From: Clostridium sp. | GTDB taxonomy: Bacteria; Bacillota; Dethiobacteria; Dethiobacterales; Dethiobacteraceae | Direction: 5' to 3' | NCBI GenBank assembly: GCA_018335695.1 | Contig: JAGXRV010000051.1 | Span: 1-39,890, forward strand | DNA length: 39,890 nt | Shown: positions 15,730 to 23,928 of the stretch, piece by piece | Layout of the letters: the number at the start of each line of letters is the position of its first letter | Numbering within the stretch: position 1 is the first letter of the stretch | The notes under the pieces: model-generated | What the model was told of the DNA's origin: nothing | The model's database searches: none | The model's input: the letters and a program-made list of their open reading frames with translations, nothing else | Made by a program: the position numbers and the translations under genes

Positions 15730-16472
15730 TGTGGTGGCTGGTCTTTGTTGTCAGCCTTTTCATCGGTTCTTTTCTTAATGTCTGCATTTACCGCATTCCG
15801 CGTGGCGAGTCGGTAGTTTTCCCTCCTTCAGCTTGTCCGGCTTGCGGTCGGCGGTTAAGGCCGGTCGAGCTGATTCCGGTGTTAAGCTATTTCTTGCAGT
15901 CCGGCCGCTGCCGCGGCTGCGGCTCGGCGGTCTCCTGGCGTTATCCCGCAGTGGAGTTTTTGACGGCGCTTGTTTTTACAGCGCTTTTCTTGCGTTTCGG
16001 TTGGCCTGATTTTTTCTTCCAGGCTGTTTTCTACGCTGTATTGCTCGTGATTTTCTTTATTGACCTGGAGCATCAGATTATCCCAAATCGTTTGGTATTG
16101 ATACTTTTTGGCTATGCATTGCTGCTGCGTTTTGTTTCGCCGGCGGTTCCCTGGGCGACTTCGCTGTGGGGAGGGCTGCTGGGCGGCGGCCTGTTTTTTT
16201 TCCTGGCTGTGGTAAGCCGGGGAGGGATGGGCGGTGGCGACATCAAGCTGGTGACGGTGCTTGGTTTTTGGTTTGGCTGGGGGCATTTGCTGCTCTTGCT
16301 ATTTTTAGCTTTTTTAACGGGAGGGCTGCTTGGCGGGCTGCTTTTGCTTCTGCGTATAAAAAATCGTAAAGATGGGATTCCTTTTGGTCCGTTTCTGGTG
16401 TTGGCAGCTTTTGTTGTCACCGTATGGGGCGAAAGTATTTTAGGTTGGTATTTGCGGTTAAGCGGCATTTAG
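15729..16472 (+). CDS. pilD: Prepilin peptidase PilD (leader peptidase / N-methyltransferase)
   Basis: A 247-residue polytopic membrane protease that cleaves prepilins after the conserved Gly and usually methylates the new N-terminus. Two CxxC pairs (CPACGRR near residue 37 and CRGCGS near 59) form the cytoplasmic zinc site, the catalytic aspartates are in FFIDLEHQIIPNRL and GGGDIKL (GxGDxK motif). About seven hydrophobic helices are visible. It would process PilA, the two minor pilin sets, and all other Gly-Glu-type prepilins in the window. It follows pilT by a TAATG overlap and is followed by a terminator at 16496-16530. Confidence 0.95.
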   Translation: MWWLVFVVSLFIGSFLNVCIYRIPRGESVVFPPSACPACGRRLRPVELIPVLSYFLQSGRCRGCGSAVSWRYPAVEFLTALVFTALFLRFGWPDFFFQAVFYAVLLVIFFIDLEHQIIPNRLVLILFGYALLLRFVSPAVPWATSLWGGLLGGGLFFFLAVVSRGGMGGGDIKLVTVLGFWFGWGHLLLLLFLAFLTGGLLGGLLLLLRIKNRKDGIPFGPFLVLAAFVVTVWGESILGWYLRLSGI

Positions 16473-16495
16473 TTGCATAAATAGCAGGCAAAGCG

Positions 16496-16530
16496 AGGCA
16501 CCGGAAACGTCGGTGTCTTTTTCGTTTTTT
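16496..16530 (+). terminator. Rho-independent terminator or attenuator after pilD
   Basis: AGGCACCG (16496-16503) and CGGTGTCT (16511-16518) form an 8-bp stem with one G-U pair and a 7-base loop, followed by TTTTTCGTTTTTT. It separates the machinery genes from the second minor pilin set, which begins only 25 bases later, so it may act as a partial stop. Confidence 0.7.
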
Positions 16531-16554
16531 GATGTCGAAATTTGGAGGGAAAAA

Positions 16555-16956
16555 ATGTCATCAAAGGAAGAAGCTGGCTTCTTGCTGCTTGAGTTGATTG
16601 TTGCTTTGGCAGTGCTTTTGCTTGTGAGTGTGCCAATGCTAGGCCTGCTTGCCATGGCGGCGGAGACGCAGGAGCGTGCGAGGCGCCATACGGCAGCAGC
16701 TTTTCTTGCCCGGGAGGTGATGGAAACGGTACGCAATCAAGGCTATTACCGTGCCGAAAGTATGGCCAGTGAGCCGTTAAGCGGCGGAGGTAAGTTTTTA
16801 ACGACTGTAAACGTTTCTGCTGCTGTGCCGGGGGTTAGCGGCTTAAAAAGGATTGCGGCGAATGTATCCTGGTATGAGCGGGATGGCAGGCAGCAAATCG
16901 AGTTGATTACTTATTTGGCGGGAGGTGAAACAATGGGAAGACGGGGCTTACGCTAA
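16555..16956 (+). CDS. PilV/GspI-like minor pilin (second set)
   Basis: ATG at 16555 follows TTTGGAGGGAAAAA and gives 133 residues beginning MSSKEEAGFLLLELIVALAV: Gly at -1, Phe at +1, Glu at +5. After the hydrophobic helix comes RRHTAAAFLAREVMETVRNQ, typical of PilV/GspI. It opens the second minor pilin cluster, just after the pilD terminator. Its last eight codons (MGRRGLR and a stop) are in the same frame as the likely start of the next pilin, an unusual arrangement explained by the apparent frameshift there. Confidence 0.75.
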   Translation: MSSKEEAGFLLLELIVALAVLLLVSVPMLGLLAMAAETQERARRHTAAAFLAREVMETVRNQGYYRAESMASEPLSGGGKFLTTVNVSAAVPGVSGLKRIAANVSWYERDGRQQIELITYLAGGETMGRRGLR

Positions 16957-17408
16957 TAGAAATTTTGGTATTTATGGCACTGATTATCTCGGTTGTGGCG
17001 GCGGTGCAGCTTTATCTGCCGCTTGGCAGTCTGTTTTGGGAGCGAAACGCTTCCTTGGCGGAGGCGCATCAACACGGGCGGATTGCTATGGAAGAATTAA
17101 GTCATGAACTGCAATATGCTTACAGAGTTAATTTTGAGCAGCAAAGAAGGGTGCTTACCTATTATAAACGAGTGGAAGGGGAGTTAAGACGTTATCGAAT
17201 ATATTTGCTTGGAAGACAGCTTTTGCTTGATTTGCCTACAGGAACGGCAGTGCCCTTGGCCGGCTGGATTGAAGATTTTTGGGCGGAACCGGCTGGGGAA
17301 TTGGGAGCAAGAGAGCTGCTCTATTTAAGAGTGATTGTAGCTCAAGGCGAGCAGCGCCTGAAATTGCAAAAAGCAGTTTCGCCGAGAAATGTGGGGAAAG
17401 AATGGTGA
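16933..17408 (+). pseudogene. PilW/GspJ-like prepilin with frameshifted N-terminus
   Basis: ATG at 16933, behind GGGAGGTGAAACA, opens MGRRGL and then stops at 16954-16956. Reading the same DNA one base back from 16950 gives TLIEILVFMALIISVVAAVQ and about 150 residues of a normal PilW/GspJ pilin to 17408. Joined, they would make MGRRGLTLIEILVFMALIIS, a perfect prepilin motif (Gly -1, Glu +5). In the long frame there is no ATG, GTG or TTG upstream of the motif; the only start (TTG 16965) would lose the cleavage site. So the gene is broken by a single missing base, is rescued by -1 frameshifting, or the base is an assembly error. The remainder of the frame is intact, and it overlaps the next gene by seven bases. 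Confidence 0.7.
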
Positions 17409-18457
17409 CAGGTCAAAGGGGTTATGCGCTGTTGCTGTTGTTGGTTGCTACTTTATTGATTCTTTTGTTGGGCAGCACAATTTTTCTGATCGCTTTTTCT
17501 GATTTGCGGGTCAGCCGTCATTTGGCAGAGGCTGACAGAGCCTTCTATTACGCCGAAGCAGGAGTTGAGCTGCTGAAGTCACGTTTGCCCCGCAATTTCA
17601 GAGAGATACAGGGATACCGCTTGCAGACAGAAAAACTGGATAGTCCCCGCTTTAGCGGCTCTGTTACTCCGCTCCCGGGGGAAGAGTACGCATTTCTCTT
17701 GACTGCCGAAGGTCAGTTTGCAGATAAACGGCGCGAAGCGAGAGCGGAGGCACGTTACTTTCCTTTCGGAGGCAATGCGGTGTTTGCCGGTAATTTTCAG
17801 GCAGCCGGAGCCACTGTGCAAGGCAGTGTTTACGCAGACAATTTTCTGGTCGCTGCGGGAGAGACAAAGATTAGCGGTGATCTGACGGTAAAAGGAGTCG
17901 AAACAATCGGAGGAAGCTATTATTATCAGGGACGAAAACTGCCGCGGGAGGGGTCTGGGTTGTTATGGCCTGACCTTGAGAGCCTAACGGCAAAGGCAAT
18001 AACAGATGGCTGGCCTGTGCCGCTTAGCGCAAACGGGAGCTACAGGCTTGAAAATACGGCGACAGGTATTTTTTATGTACCGGGAGATTTAGAGCTAAGC
18101 GGCTGGCTTGGCAGCCAACTGTTTGCGGTGGTGGCGGGAGATGTGTTGCTTTGCAGTCTGCCGGCCGGTCAGGTAGTTTTGTTTGCCCAAGGTGAAATTA
18201 AGCTGCAAGCGTGCGGCATTGCAAATACTTCGCAGAGTCAGAGTCTGCTTTTTTATAGTCTTGAGCGGATTACGGTTTTAGGGGATTGTCTGTCGTTTCG
18301 TGGTGTCTTGCTCGCGCCGGAGGTAGAACTTCAGGGGGTGTCGCTGCTCTACTGCCACCGCGCCGCGCTGCCTTGGCTTAGTCTGGCGCCGGCGGAATTG
18401 CTTGCGATTAGTCCGACCTATGCGCTCGAGTGGTTGGAGACAAGAATAAGAAGGTGA
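17402..18457 (+). CDS. PilX-like pilus assembly protein (second set)
   Basis: ATG at 17402, overlapping the previous stop, gives 351 residues beginning MVTGQRGYALLLLLVATLLI, a Gly-hydrophobic PilX-type N-terminus without Glu at +5. DLRVSRHLAEADRAFYYAEA is the conserved PilX segment where long-distance contacts are made. The C-terminal ~200 residues alternate short Gly-Asp and hydrophobic strands (VQGSVYADNFLVAAGETKIS, GDLTVKGVETIGG), like a beta-helix or bactofilin-type domain, similar in type to the minus-strand PilX-like protein at 5403-6509. ATG follows GGGGAAAGA. Confidence 0.7.
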   Translation: MVTGQRGYALLLLLVATLLILLLGSTIFLIAFSDLRVSRHLAEADRAFYYAEAGVELLKSRLPRNFREIQGYRLQTEKLDSPRFSGSVTPLPGEEYAFLLTAEGQFADKRREARAEARYFPFGGNAVFAGNFQAAGATVQGSVYADNFLVAAGETKISGDLTVKGVETIGGSYYYQGRKLPREGSGLLWPDLESLTAKAITDGWPVPLSANGSYRLENTATGIFYVPGDLELSGWLGSQLFAVVAGDVLLCSLPAGQVVLFAQGEIKLQACGIANTSQSQSLLFYSLERITVLGDCLSFRGVLLAPEVELQGVSLLYCHRAALPWLSLAPAELLAISPTYALEWLETRIRR

Positions 18458-18474
18458 AACAAGAAGGTGAAACT

Positions 18475-18927
18475 ATGGAGAGACGGCGTCAAGGAGTTGT
18501 TCTGACTGAATTACTGATTGTCTTTCTGCTTTTGGCAATTTTAACTGCGATAGCCGTTCCTGTGATGCGTTCCCTTGGTCAATGGCCGCTGCGCGCTGCG
18601 TCACAAGAGATGGCGGCGCGGATTAGAGAGGCGCGTCAAACAGCGATGGCTACAGGCAAAGTATGTTTTGTGGTATTTTTTGAGTTTAGCGGCCGCTATC
18701 GCTTGGAGTTGCCGACTGGCAGAGAGTGGGTCAATCTGCCCGCTGGAGTTGTTTTTAGCGGCATAAATTTCCCGCGGTTTGACAACCGTCCCACAGTATA
18801 TTTTCGCTATACCGGTGCGCCTAATCGAGGTGGTCACTTGATTTTACGCGACGCAGGCGGCAGGCGACGCTATATTATTGTCACACCGGTGACGGGAAGA
18901 GTGAGAATCAGTGAAACGCCGCCCTAA
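18475..18927 (+). CDS. GspH/FimT-like minor pilin
   Basis: ATG at 18475 (behind GAAGGTGAAACT) gives 150 residues starting MERRRQGVVLTELLIVFLLL: Gly at -1, Val +1, Glu +5. A GspH/FimT-type segment QEMAARIREARQTAMATGK follows the helix, and the C-terminal beta domain ends in RRRYIIVTPVTGRVRI, the usual FimT ending (xGRV). It is last of the second minor pilin set. The upstream AAGGTGAAAC is tandemly duplicated (18451-18472), and the second copy serves as its ribosome-binding site. Confidence 0.8.
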   Translation: MERRRQGVVLTELLIVFLLLAILTAIAVPVMRSLGQWPLRAASQEMAARIREARQTAMATGKVCFVVFFEFSGRYRLELPTGREWVNLPAGVVFSGINFPRFDNRPTVYFRYTGAPNRGGHLILRDAGGRRRYIIVTPVTGRVRISETPP

Positions 18928-19070
18928 ATTAGTCAGTCAGCAGGCAGAAAAGAGGTTAAGAGAGAAAATATTTGTTTGTCTATTTTTGCCGGCAGGTTAA
19001 TTGTCTTTTGGCGTCGAATTCCAAACTTTGGTCAAAGGGAGCGCAAAGGTTATCGCTATCTTTTACTTTT

Positions 19071-19104
19071 CCCCTCTCCCTCTGGGAGAGGGCTAGGGTG
19101 AGGG
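19071..19104. repeat. Repeat family A, copy 3 (inverted)
   Basis: CCCCTCTCCCTCTGGGAGAG then GGCTAGGGTGAGGG is family A in reverse orientation. It lies in the 211-base gap between the pilin set and the CBS-PAS-HD gene, with no other feature recognised in that gap. Confidence 0.85.
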
Positions 19105-19138
19105 CACTTCTCCCCTTGACAGCACAGGAGGCAGCAGT

Positions 19139-20572
19139 ATGCAGGCAAAAGAGATTATGATTACAGACCTTCCGCTTGTGACGGCAAGCGCAAGCTTGAC
19201 ACAGCTTGCGCAGGTTATGGTGGCTAAAAATTCTTCCCATGTGCTTGTTGTCGCTGAGGATAATAAACTGCTGGGTTTGGTTGCAGGGATGGATTTGCGC
19301 AAGGCGTTGGCGGAAGGCAAGCTAAATTTTAGTGCGGAGCAAATAATGACGCCAAGGCAAAAACTGCTGGTAGCTTTTCCCGATACGCCGCTTGAGGAGG
19401 CGGCTGCTGTCTTATCAGGTAAAAAGATTTCCCAATTGCCGATAGTGCAAAATGAAGTGCCGGTTGGTTATTTGCATTTAAATACGGTACTCGAGAAAAC
19501 TTCTCAGTCGGCAAAGAAAAGCAGAGATCAACTTGAGCAGTTTCGTCAGGCGGCTTTATTGGTGGAAGCTATGCGTGAAGGTTTGGCGGTGGTCGATCGT
19601 GACTACCGCTTGCGTGAGTTTAATCCGGCAGCGGCGGAGTATAGCGGCTTGACGGCGAAGCAGCTTCTGGGGCGGCGGTCTAAGCTGTATTTTGAAGATA
19701 ATTCTCCGGTAAGACGGGTAATGGAAACAGGCGAGGCGTTGCTGAATTTGGAAGTAAAAAATTCACGGGAACAAGTGTTTATGACTAATAATGTTCCCAT
19801 CATTGTGGACGGCGAGATTGCGGGTGTAATGCAAACATTTTCTGAGATCACTGAGTTGAAGCGTCTGCAGCAGCAATTGTTTAATACAAAAGAAGAACTT
19901 GATAAAGCGTTTGCTCTGACATTGCCCAATTCGAGGGTAGAGTATAAGTTAAAAAGTACGCCGGAATACAGGGATGTGTTTAACGCCGCAAACGGGTTGA
20001 TTGAAATAACGGAAGTGATTGAAGACGGAGGATATCAGCATGTGGTCAACGCTTTAAAGGTGGCGGCCGATTTAAATGAAAAAGGATTAATGGGGCTCCT
20101 GGGAATCGATAAGGATATTCTTGTGCAGGCTTTGATTTTTCATGACTTGGGAAAGTCACAGCCGGTGCTTAATGTGGGTCAGATTACAGATCCGAAGAAA
20201 GCATTTGAGCCAGGTATGATGCATGCGATGCGTAGTGCGGATATTGCGGAAAATTATTATCAAAAGCCAAAAGATGTGGTAACTTTGATTCGCTATCACC
20301 ATCATAGCGCAGAGCAATTGCCGGCTGATTTTCCCAGCCATCTTTTGCCTATGCTGCGTTTGCTGCAGGTTATCGACGGGCTTTCTGCCGGATTGACAAG
20401 AAGAAACGGCAGGATTGGTTTTCGCGTAAACGGTTCACGTGTCACAATTGTGGAGAATAATGCTCATCCGGCCTATAATCGGACGATTGAAGTAGATTTG
20501 TATACCGGAGAGGATTTTGTGTATAATGGAATAAAATTGCTAAAGATAAAACGGGAGGCCGCAACAACGTGA
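19139..20572 (+). CDS. CBS-PAS-HD domain signalling protein
   Basis: A 477-residue soluble regulator. Residues ~1-120 hold two CBS motifs (MQAKEIMITDLPLVTASASL and AEQIMTPRQKLLVAFPDTPL), residues ~135-250 a PAS domain (MREGLAVVDRDYRLREFNPA), then an HD-type phosphohydrolase (about 270-440) with QHVVNAL, FHDLGKSQ, MMHAMRSADIAENYY, RYHHHSAEQ and LLQVIDGLS. All HD metal ligands appear to be present. CBS domains usually bind adenine nucleotides and PAS domains small ligands, so this is likely a sensor with nucleotide hydrolase output. It is not a GYP-type c-di-GMP phosphodiesterase by sequence. It overlaps aroK by four bases (GTGA). Confidence 0.8.
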   Translation: MQAKEIMITDLPLVTASASLTQLAQVMVAKNSSHVLVVAEDNKLLGLVAGMDLRKALAEGKLNFSAEQIMTPRQKLLVAFPDTPLEEAAAVLSGKKISQLPIVQNEVPVGYLHLNTVLEKTSQSAKKSRDQLEQFRQAALLVEAMREGLAVVDRDYRLREFNPAAAEYSGLTAKQLLGRRSKLYFEDNSPVRRVMETGEALLNLEVKNSREQVFMTNNVPIIVDGEIAGVMQTFSEITELKRLQQQLFNTKEELDKAFALTLPNSRVEYKLKSTPEYRDVFNAANGLIEITEVIEDGGYQHVVNALKVAADLNEKGLMGLLGIDKDILVQALIFHDLGKSQPVLNVGQITDPKKAFEPGMMHAMRSADIAENYYQKPKDVVTLIRYHHHSAEQLPADFPSHLLPMLRLLQVIDGLSAGLTRRNGRIGFRVNGSRVTIVENNAHPAYNRTIEVDLYTGEDFVYNGIKLLKIKREAATT

Positions 20573-21108
20573 AGCGTATTTCCGGCAAAAATCTGGTTTT
20601 GATCGGCTTTATGGGAACGGGGAAAACCGAGGTCGGCCGTCTGCTCGCTCGCTTGTTAAGTCGTCGTTTTGTAGATACCGACCAGGTGATCGCGCAGCGG
20701 GAGAAAAAGGCGATTGCAGCAATTTTTCAGGACCAGGGAGAAAAATATTTTCGTCAGCTTGAGAAGGCTTTTGCCGAGGAGCTAAGAGAAGAGCAGAATT
20801 TAGTGATTGCCACAGGCGGCGGTTTCGTATTAGACGAGGATAATGCGGCTGCCTTGCGAAAGTTTGGTTTTGTGGTTTGGTTGACTGCCGATATCTCTGT
20901 CTTACGTGAGCGCTTAAAAAATGATGATTCGCGGCCGCTGCTGAAAAATGAGCTTGATTTTGAGGCGCTTTATCACGCCAGGCAACCGATTTATCGGAGG
21001 GCATCCCATGTTCAGGTGGATACTGCCGGGAAGACGCCGCAAGCTGTAGCGGAAGAAATTTTTTGTATACTGGAGCAAAATAGCACAACTGAAAGAGAAA
21101 ACGGATGA
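20569..21108 (+). CDS. aroK: Shikimate kinase
   Basis: A 179-residue P-loop kinase that phosphorylates shikimate in aromatic amino acid synthesis. It has Walker A GFMGTGKTEVGR, the shikimate-binding DTDQVI-type stretch (VDTDQVIAQRE), IATGGGFVLDEDNA (the GGG motif) and the lid RLKNDDSRPLLK. GTG at 20569 overlaps the previous stop. Length is usual. It pairs with aroQ just downstream, but the other aro genes are not in this window. Confidence 0.95.
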   Translation: MKRISGKNLVLIGFMGTGKTEVGRLLARLLSRRFVDTDQVIAQREKKAIAAIFQDQGEKYFRQLEKAFAEELREEQNLVIATGGGFVLDEDNAAALRKFGFVVWLTADISVLRERLKNDDSRPLLKNELDFEALYHARQPIYRRASHVQVDTAGKTPQAVAEEIFCILEQNSTTERENG

Positions 21109-21208
21109 GCGAAAGGCTTGGGAATTGCGCTTAAATAAAAAATGCCGTGGGCAGGAATTTGCTCTGAAAGAATAGAAATACTAAACAGAAATGGAAACGG
21201 TGGTTATA

Positions 21209-21652
21209 ATGCATAAGATTCTGGTAATCAACGGCCCAAACTTAAATAAGCTTGGTCAGCGTGACCCGCTCCTTTACGGAACGAGTACGTTGCAGGAGCT
21301 TAACAGCTTACTTGCCAAAGAGGCTGTTTTGTTGGGCGTTGCGCTGGAAACTTTCCAGTCTAACCATGAGGGGGAGCTGATTGACCTTATTCAAACAACT
21401 GATGCGGCGGCGCTTGTTATTAACCCGGGAGCTTTAACCCACTACAGTTATGCGCTGCGGGATGCGCTTGCCGATTATTCCGGACCGGTGGTGGAAGTTC
21501 ATTTAAGCAATATTCATGCCCGTGAGGATTTTAGGCAGAAATCGGTTACCGCAGGAGTGACCAGCGGTTTGATCAGCGGTTTTGGTTTTGATAGTTACTT
21601 GCTTGGACTTCGCGCCGCTGTGAGCCGACTGCAAAAGGAAGTCATAACTTGA
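21209..21652 (+). CDS. aroQ: 3-dehydroquinate dehydratase, type II
   Basis: ATG at 21209 gives 147 residues, the usual length for type II dehydroquinases; an ATG at 21191 in the same frame would add six atypical residues. Active-site motifs are NGPNLNKLGQRDP (Tyr-containing loop LLYG follows), NPGALTHYSYALRDAL and EVHLSNIHAREDFR with the catalytic His. It dehydrates 3-dehydroquinate, one step before shikimate. Its stop overlaps the start of the M24 peptidase gene (TGATG). The order aroQ-peptidase-efp is the same as in Bacillus (yqhS-yqhT-efp). Confidence 0.95.
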   Translation: MHKILVINGPNLNKLGQRDPLLYGTSTLQELNSLLAKEAVLLGVALETFQSNHEGELIDLIQTTDAAALVINPGALTHYSYALRDALADYSGPVVEVHLSNIHAREDFRQKSVTAGVTSGLISGFGFDSYLLGLRAAVSRLQKEVIT

Positions 21653-22725
21653 TGACTGGACGTTTAGAGTTATTGCGCAGCCTGATGTCAGTCAAAAATA
21701 CGGAAGCCGCGCTCTTCTCAAATCCAATAAACATTGCTTATCTATCGGGTTTCACCGGCACTGCCGGCTGTTTGTTGGTTACTGCGGAAGAAGGTTACTT
21801 ATTTACAGATTCCCGCTATCTGCTGCAGGCGCAAAATGAAGCTAAAGAGTTTACGGTAATCGACGTTGGACAGTCTCTCTGGCAAAAAGTGGCGGAATCG
21901 CTTGCGTTGTCAGGCAAAAATATCCTTACCGTTGAAGCAGATCACCTGACGGTGGAAAGTTATCATAAGATGTCTGCTGTGCTCTCAGGCGTAAAAGTCA
22001 GCGCGCTGCCTTCGCTCGCCGCAGAGTTGCGAAGTATAAAGAGTGTTGAGGAGCAAGAGGCACTTGCGGCTGCCGTGCAGCTTACAGACCGGGCGTTTGC
22101 CCATATCTTGCCTTATCTGCGTGCCGGCGTTCGGGAGAGAGATGTGGCACTGGAGTTGGAATTCTTTTTGCGCAGAAATGGTGCCGCTGCTCTTTCGTTT
22201 CAGTCTATTATCGCCTCCGGTCACCGTTCTGCTTTGCCTCATGGAGTAGCGGGAGACAAGCAGTTGTCTTACGGAGACGCGGTTGTCTTGGATTTCGGTT
22301 GTCTGCTAAACGGCTACTGTTCCGATATGACGCGGACTGTGTTTGTGGGAAGCTTTACGGAGCGTCAGAGGCAGGTATATCATGCGGTGCTTGCGGCACA
22401 GGAGCAGGCGCTAAGACAGATTCGTGCCGGTATAACCTGCGGCGAGGCAGATGCCTTCGCGCGAAAAGTGTTGGCAGAGCATGGGTTGGCTGATTATTTT
22501 GGACATGGCTTAGGACATGGCTTGGGCAGAGAGGTTCATGAGGCTCCAAAAGTTTCTGCGGCAGTAAATGAGCTGCTGATTGCAGGAATGGTGATTACTG
22601 TAGAGCCCGGTGTCTATATCGGCGGAGAATTTGGTGTTCGTCTGGAGGATGTGGTTGTGGTGGAAGAGCAAGGTGTGCGCAACCTGACGCAGAGCACCAA
22701 AGAATTGCTAGTTGTGGGAGCGTAG
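21652..22725 (+). CDS. M24B family Xaa-Pro peptidase
   Basis: A metallopeptidase of 357 residues with a creatinase-like N-terminal domain (SNPINIAYLSGFTGTAGCLL) and a pita-bread catalytic domain. Metal ligands are visible: Asp in VVLDFGCLLNGYCSDMTRTV (two Asp), His in GHGLGHGLGREVHEAPKVS, Glu in VITVEPGVYIGG and Glu in GVRLEDVVVV. It should cut X-Pro bonds near the N-terminus of peptides. ATG at 21652 is chosen over TTG 21649 because it overlaps the aroQ stop and follows AAAGGAAG. It precedes efp by only 16 bases; EF-P relieves ribosome stalls on proline runs, a link noted in this conserved order. Confidence 0.92.
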   Translation: MTGRLELLRSLMSVKNTEAALFSNPINIAYLSGFTGTAGCLLVTAEEGYLFTDSRYLLQAQNEAKEFTVIDVGQSLWQKVAESLALSGKNILTVEADHLTVESYHKMSAVLSGVKVSALPSLAAELRSIKSVEEQEALAAAVQLTDRAFAHILPYLRAGVRERDVALELEFFLRRNGAAALSFQSIIASGHRSALPHGVAGDKQLSYGDAVVLDFGCLLNGYCSDMTRTVFVGSFTERQRQVYHAVLAAQEQALRQIRAGITCGEADAFARKVLAEHGLADYFGHGLGHGLGREVHEAPKVSAAVNELLIAGMVITVEPGVYIGGEFGVRLEDVVVVEEQGVRNLTQSTKELLVVGA

Positions 22726-22741
22726 AGGATGGAGGTAAAAA

Positions 22742-23299
22742 ATGATTTCAACCAGTGAATTTAAAAACGGTATGACAATAGAGCTCGACGGAGACGTTTA
22801 CACAATTGTCGATTTTCAGCATGTAAAACCGGGGAAAGGCGCGGCTTTCGTCCGTACAAAATTAAAAAATGTGAAAACGGGCGGAGTGACCGAGCGAACA
22901 TTCAGGGCTGGAGAAAAAGTGGCGCGGGCGATGATGGAGCGGCGCGAAATGCAGTATCTTTATAGTGCCGGTGATGAATATTATTTTATGGATACGGAAA
23001 CATTTGAACAGATGGCGCTTCGTGCTGAACAGCTTGGCAATGATGTAAAATTCCTGAAAGAAAATATGAATATCGGTGTCGTGATTCACCAAGAGCAGGT
23101 GATGGGCATTGAGCTGCCTGTTTCTGTAAGTTTAATAGTTGCTGAAACCGAACCTGGTATTAAAGGTGATACTGCCTCAGGCGGCTCCAAGCCGGCTAAA
23201 ATGGAGACCGGCTTAGTGGTGCAGGTTCCGTTTTTTATCAATCCCGGCGATGCGCTGCGGATTGACACGCGTACCGGTGAATATATCGAGAGGGTCTAA
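22742..23299 (+). CDS. efp: Translation elongation factor P
   Basis: A 185-residue EF-P of normal length, with domain [21 protein letters not shown] and the loop [15 protein letters not shown] whose lysine (about residue 32) is the site modified in many bacteria. Domain II ([11 protein letters not shown]) and III ([20 protein letters not shown]) follow. It relieves stalling at proline stretches. Ribosome-binding site GGATGGAGGTAAAAA precedes. It lies between the M24 peptidase and the acidic zinc-ribbon gene, ahead of spoIIIA, as in many Firmicutes. Confidence 0.97.
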   Translation: MISTSEFKNGMTIELDGDVYTIVDFQHVKPGKGAAFVRTKLKNVKTGGVTERTFRAGEKVARAMMERREMQYLYSAGDEYYFMDTETFEQMALRAEQLGNDVKFLKENMNIGVVIHQEQVMGIELPVSVSLIVAETEPGIKGDTASGGSKPAKMETGLVVQVPFFINPGDALRIDTRTGEYIERV

Positions 23300-23332
23300 A
23301 TCTAAGATGCCAATTATAAGGAGGGTTTACCG

Positions 23333-23806
23333 ATGGAAGATCTAAAATCTCGCGTGGCGTATCTTAAGGGGTTGGCCGCAGGACTGAATTTCGATGTCAA
23401 TTCACGGGAGGGCAAATTATTTGGGCAGGTCATCGAGGTAATTGATTCTTTGGCTGCGGCTGTGACGGAATTGCAGGATGACTTCGACGATTTAGTGGAT
23501 TACACAGAAGCGCTTGATGAAGATTTAAGCGAGCTTGAAGAGGATTTCTATGAAGAAGAAGATGACGACGACGATGATGAAGAAGAAGATGACGACGACG
23601 ACGACGATGATGATGATGACGAGTTGTTTTCTGTAGAATGTCCCGATTGTCATGAGATTGTCTATATTGATGATGATATGTTGGAAGATGATGATGTGGT
23701 GGAAATCCTTTGTCCAAATTGTGAGCGTGTAGTTTTTGTGAACGACGATGAAGACTTTGAATGCTTTGATGATGATTTGGATCTGTCTGATAACGAGGAC
23801 AAATAA
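23333..23806 (+). CDS. Acidic CD1247-type zinc-ribbon protein
   Basis: A 157-residue protein of unknown function. Residues 1-60 (MEDLKSRVAYLKGLAAGLNF, VIEVIDSLAAAVTELQDDFD) form the helical N-terminal domain known from clostridial CD1247-type proteins. A run of Asp and Glu (about 75-100, coded by GAT/GAC/GAA triplets at 23555-23622) follows. Then two CxxC knuckles, CPDCHE and CPNCERV, form a zinc ribbon, ending in another acidic tail. It sits between efp and spoIIIAA, a conserved place in Clostridia. A role in the cell cannot be named. The codon repeat could expand or shrink. Confidence 0.8.
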   Translation: MEDLKSRVAYLKGLAAGLNFDVNSREGKLFGQVIEVIDSLAAAVTELQDDFDDLVDYTEALDEDLSELEEDFYEEEDDDDDDEEEDDDDDDDDDDDELFSVECPDCHEIVYIDDDMLEDDDVVEILCPNCERVVFVNDDEDFECFDDDLDLSDNEDK

Positions 23807-23822
23807 GAAATAGAGGTACATT

Positions 23823-23880
23823 CCCTCACCCTAGTTCTCCATTTTTCCCTCACCCTAGCCCTCTCCCGGAGGGAGAGGGG
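23823..23880. repeat. Repeat family A, copy 4
   Basis: A partial unit CCCTCACCCTAGTTCTCC (23823-23840) is followed by the full unit from 23847 (CCCTCACCCTAGCCCTCTCC with CGGAGGGAGAGGGG to 23880). It begins 17 bases after the stop of the acidic protein gene. Confidence 0.9.
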
Positions 23881-23928
23881 AGTTGTTGGGGGAGAGGGGA
23901 TTTGTTGGGCGGAGAAGTAAAAACGAGT

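Noticed and set aside
21200-21212. TATAAT just before the aroQ ATG
   Set aside because: It is too close to the start to serve aroQ, lies in sequence coupling aroK and aroQ and has no -35 partner.
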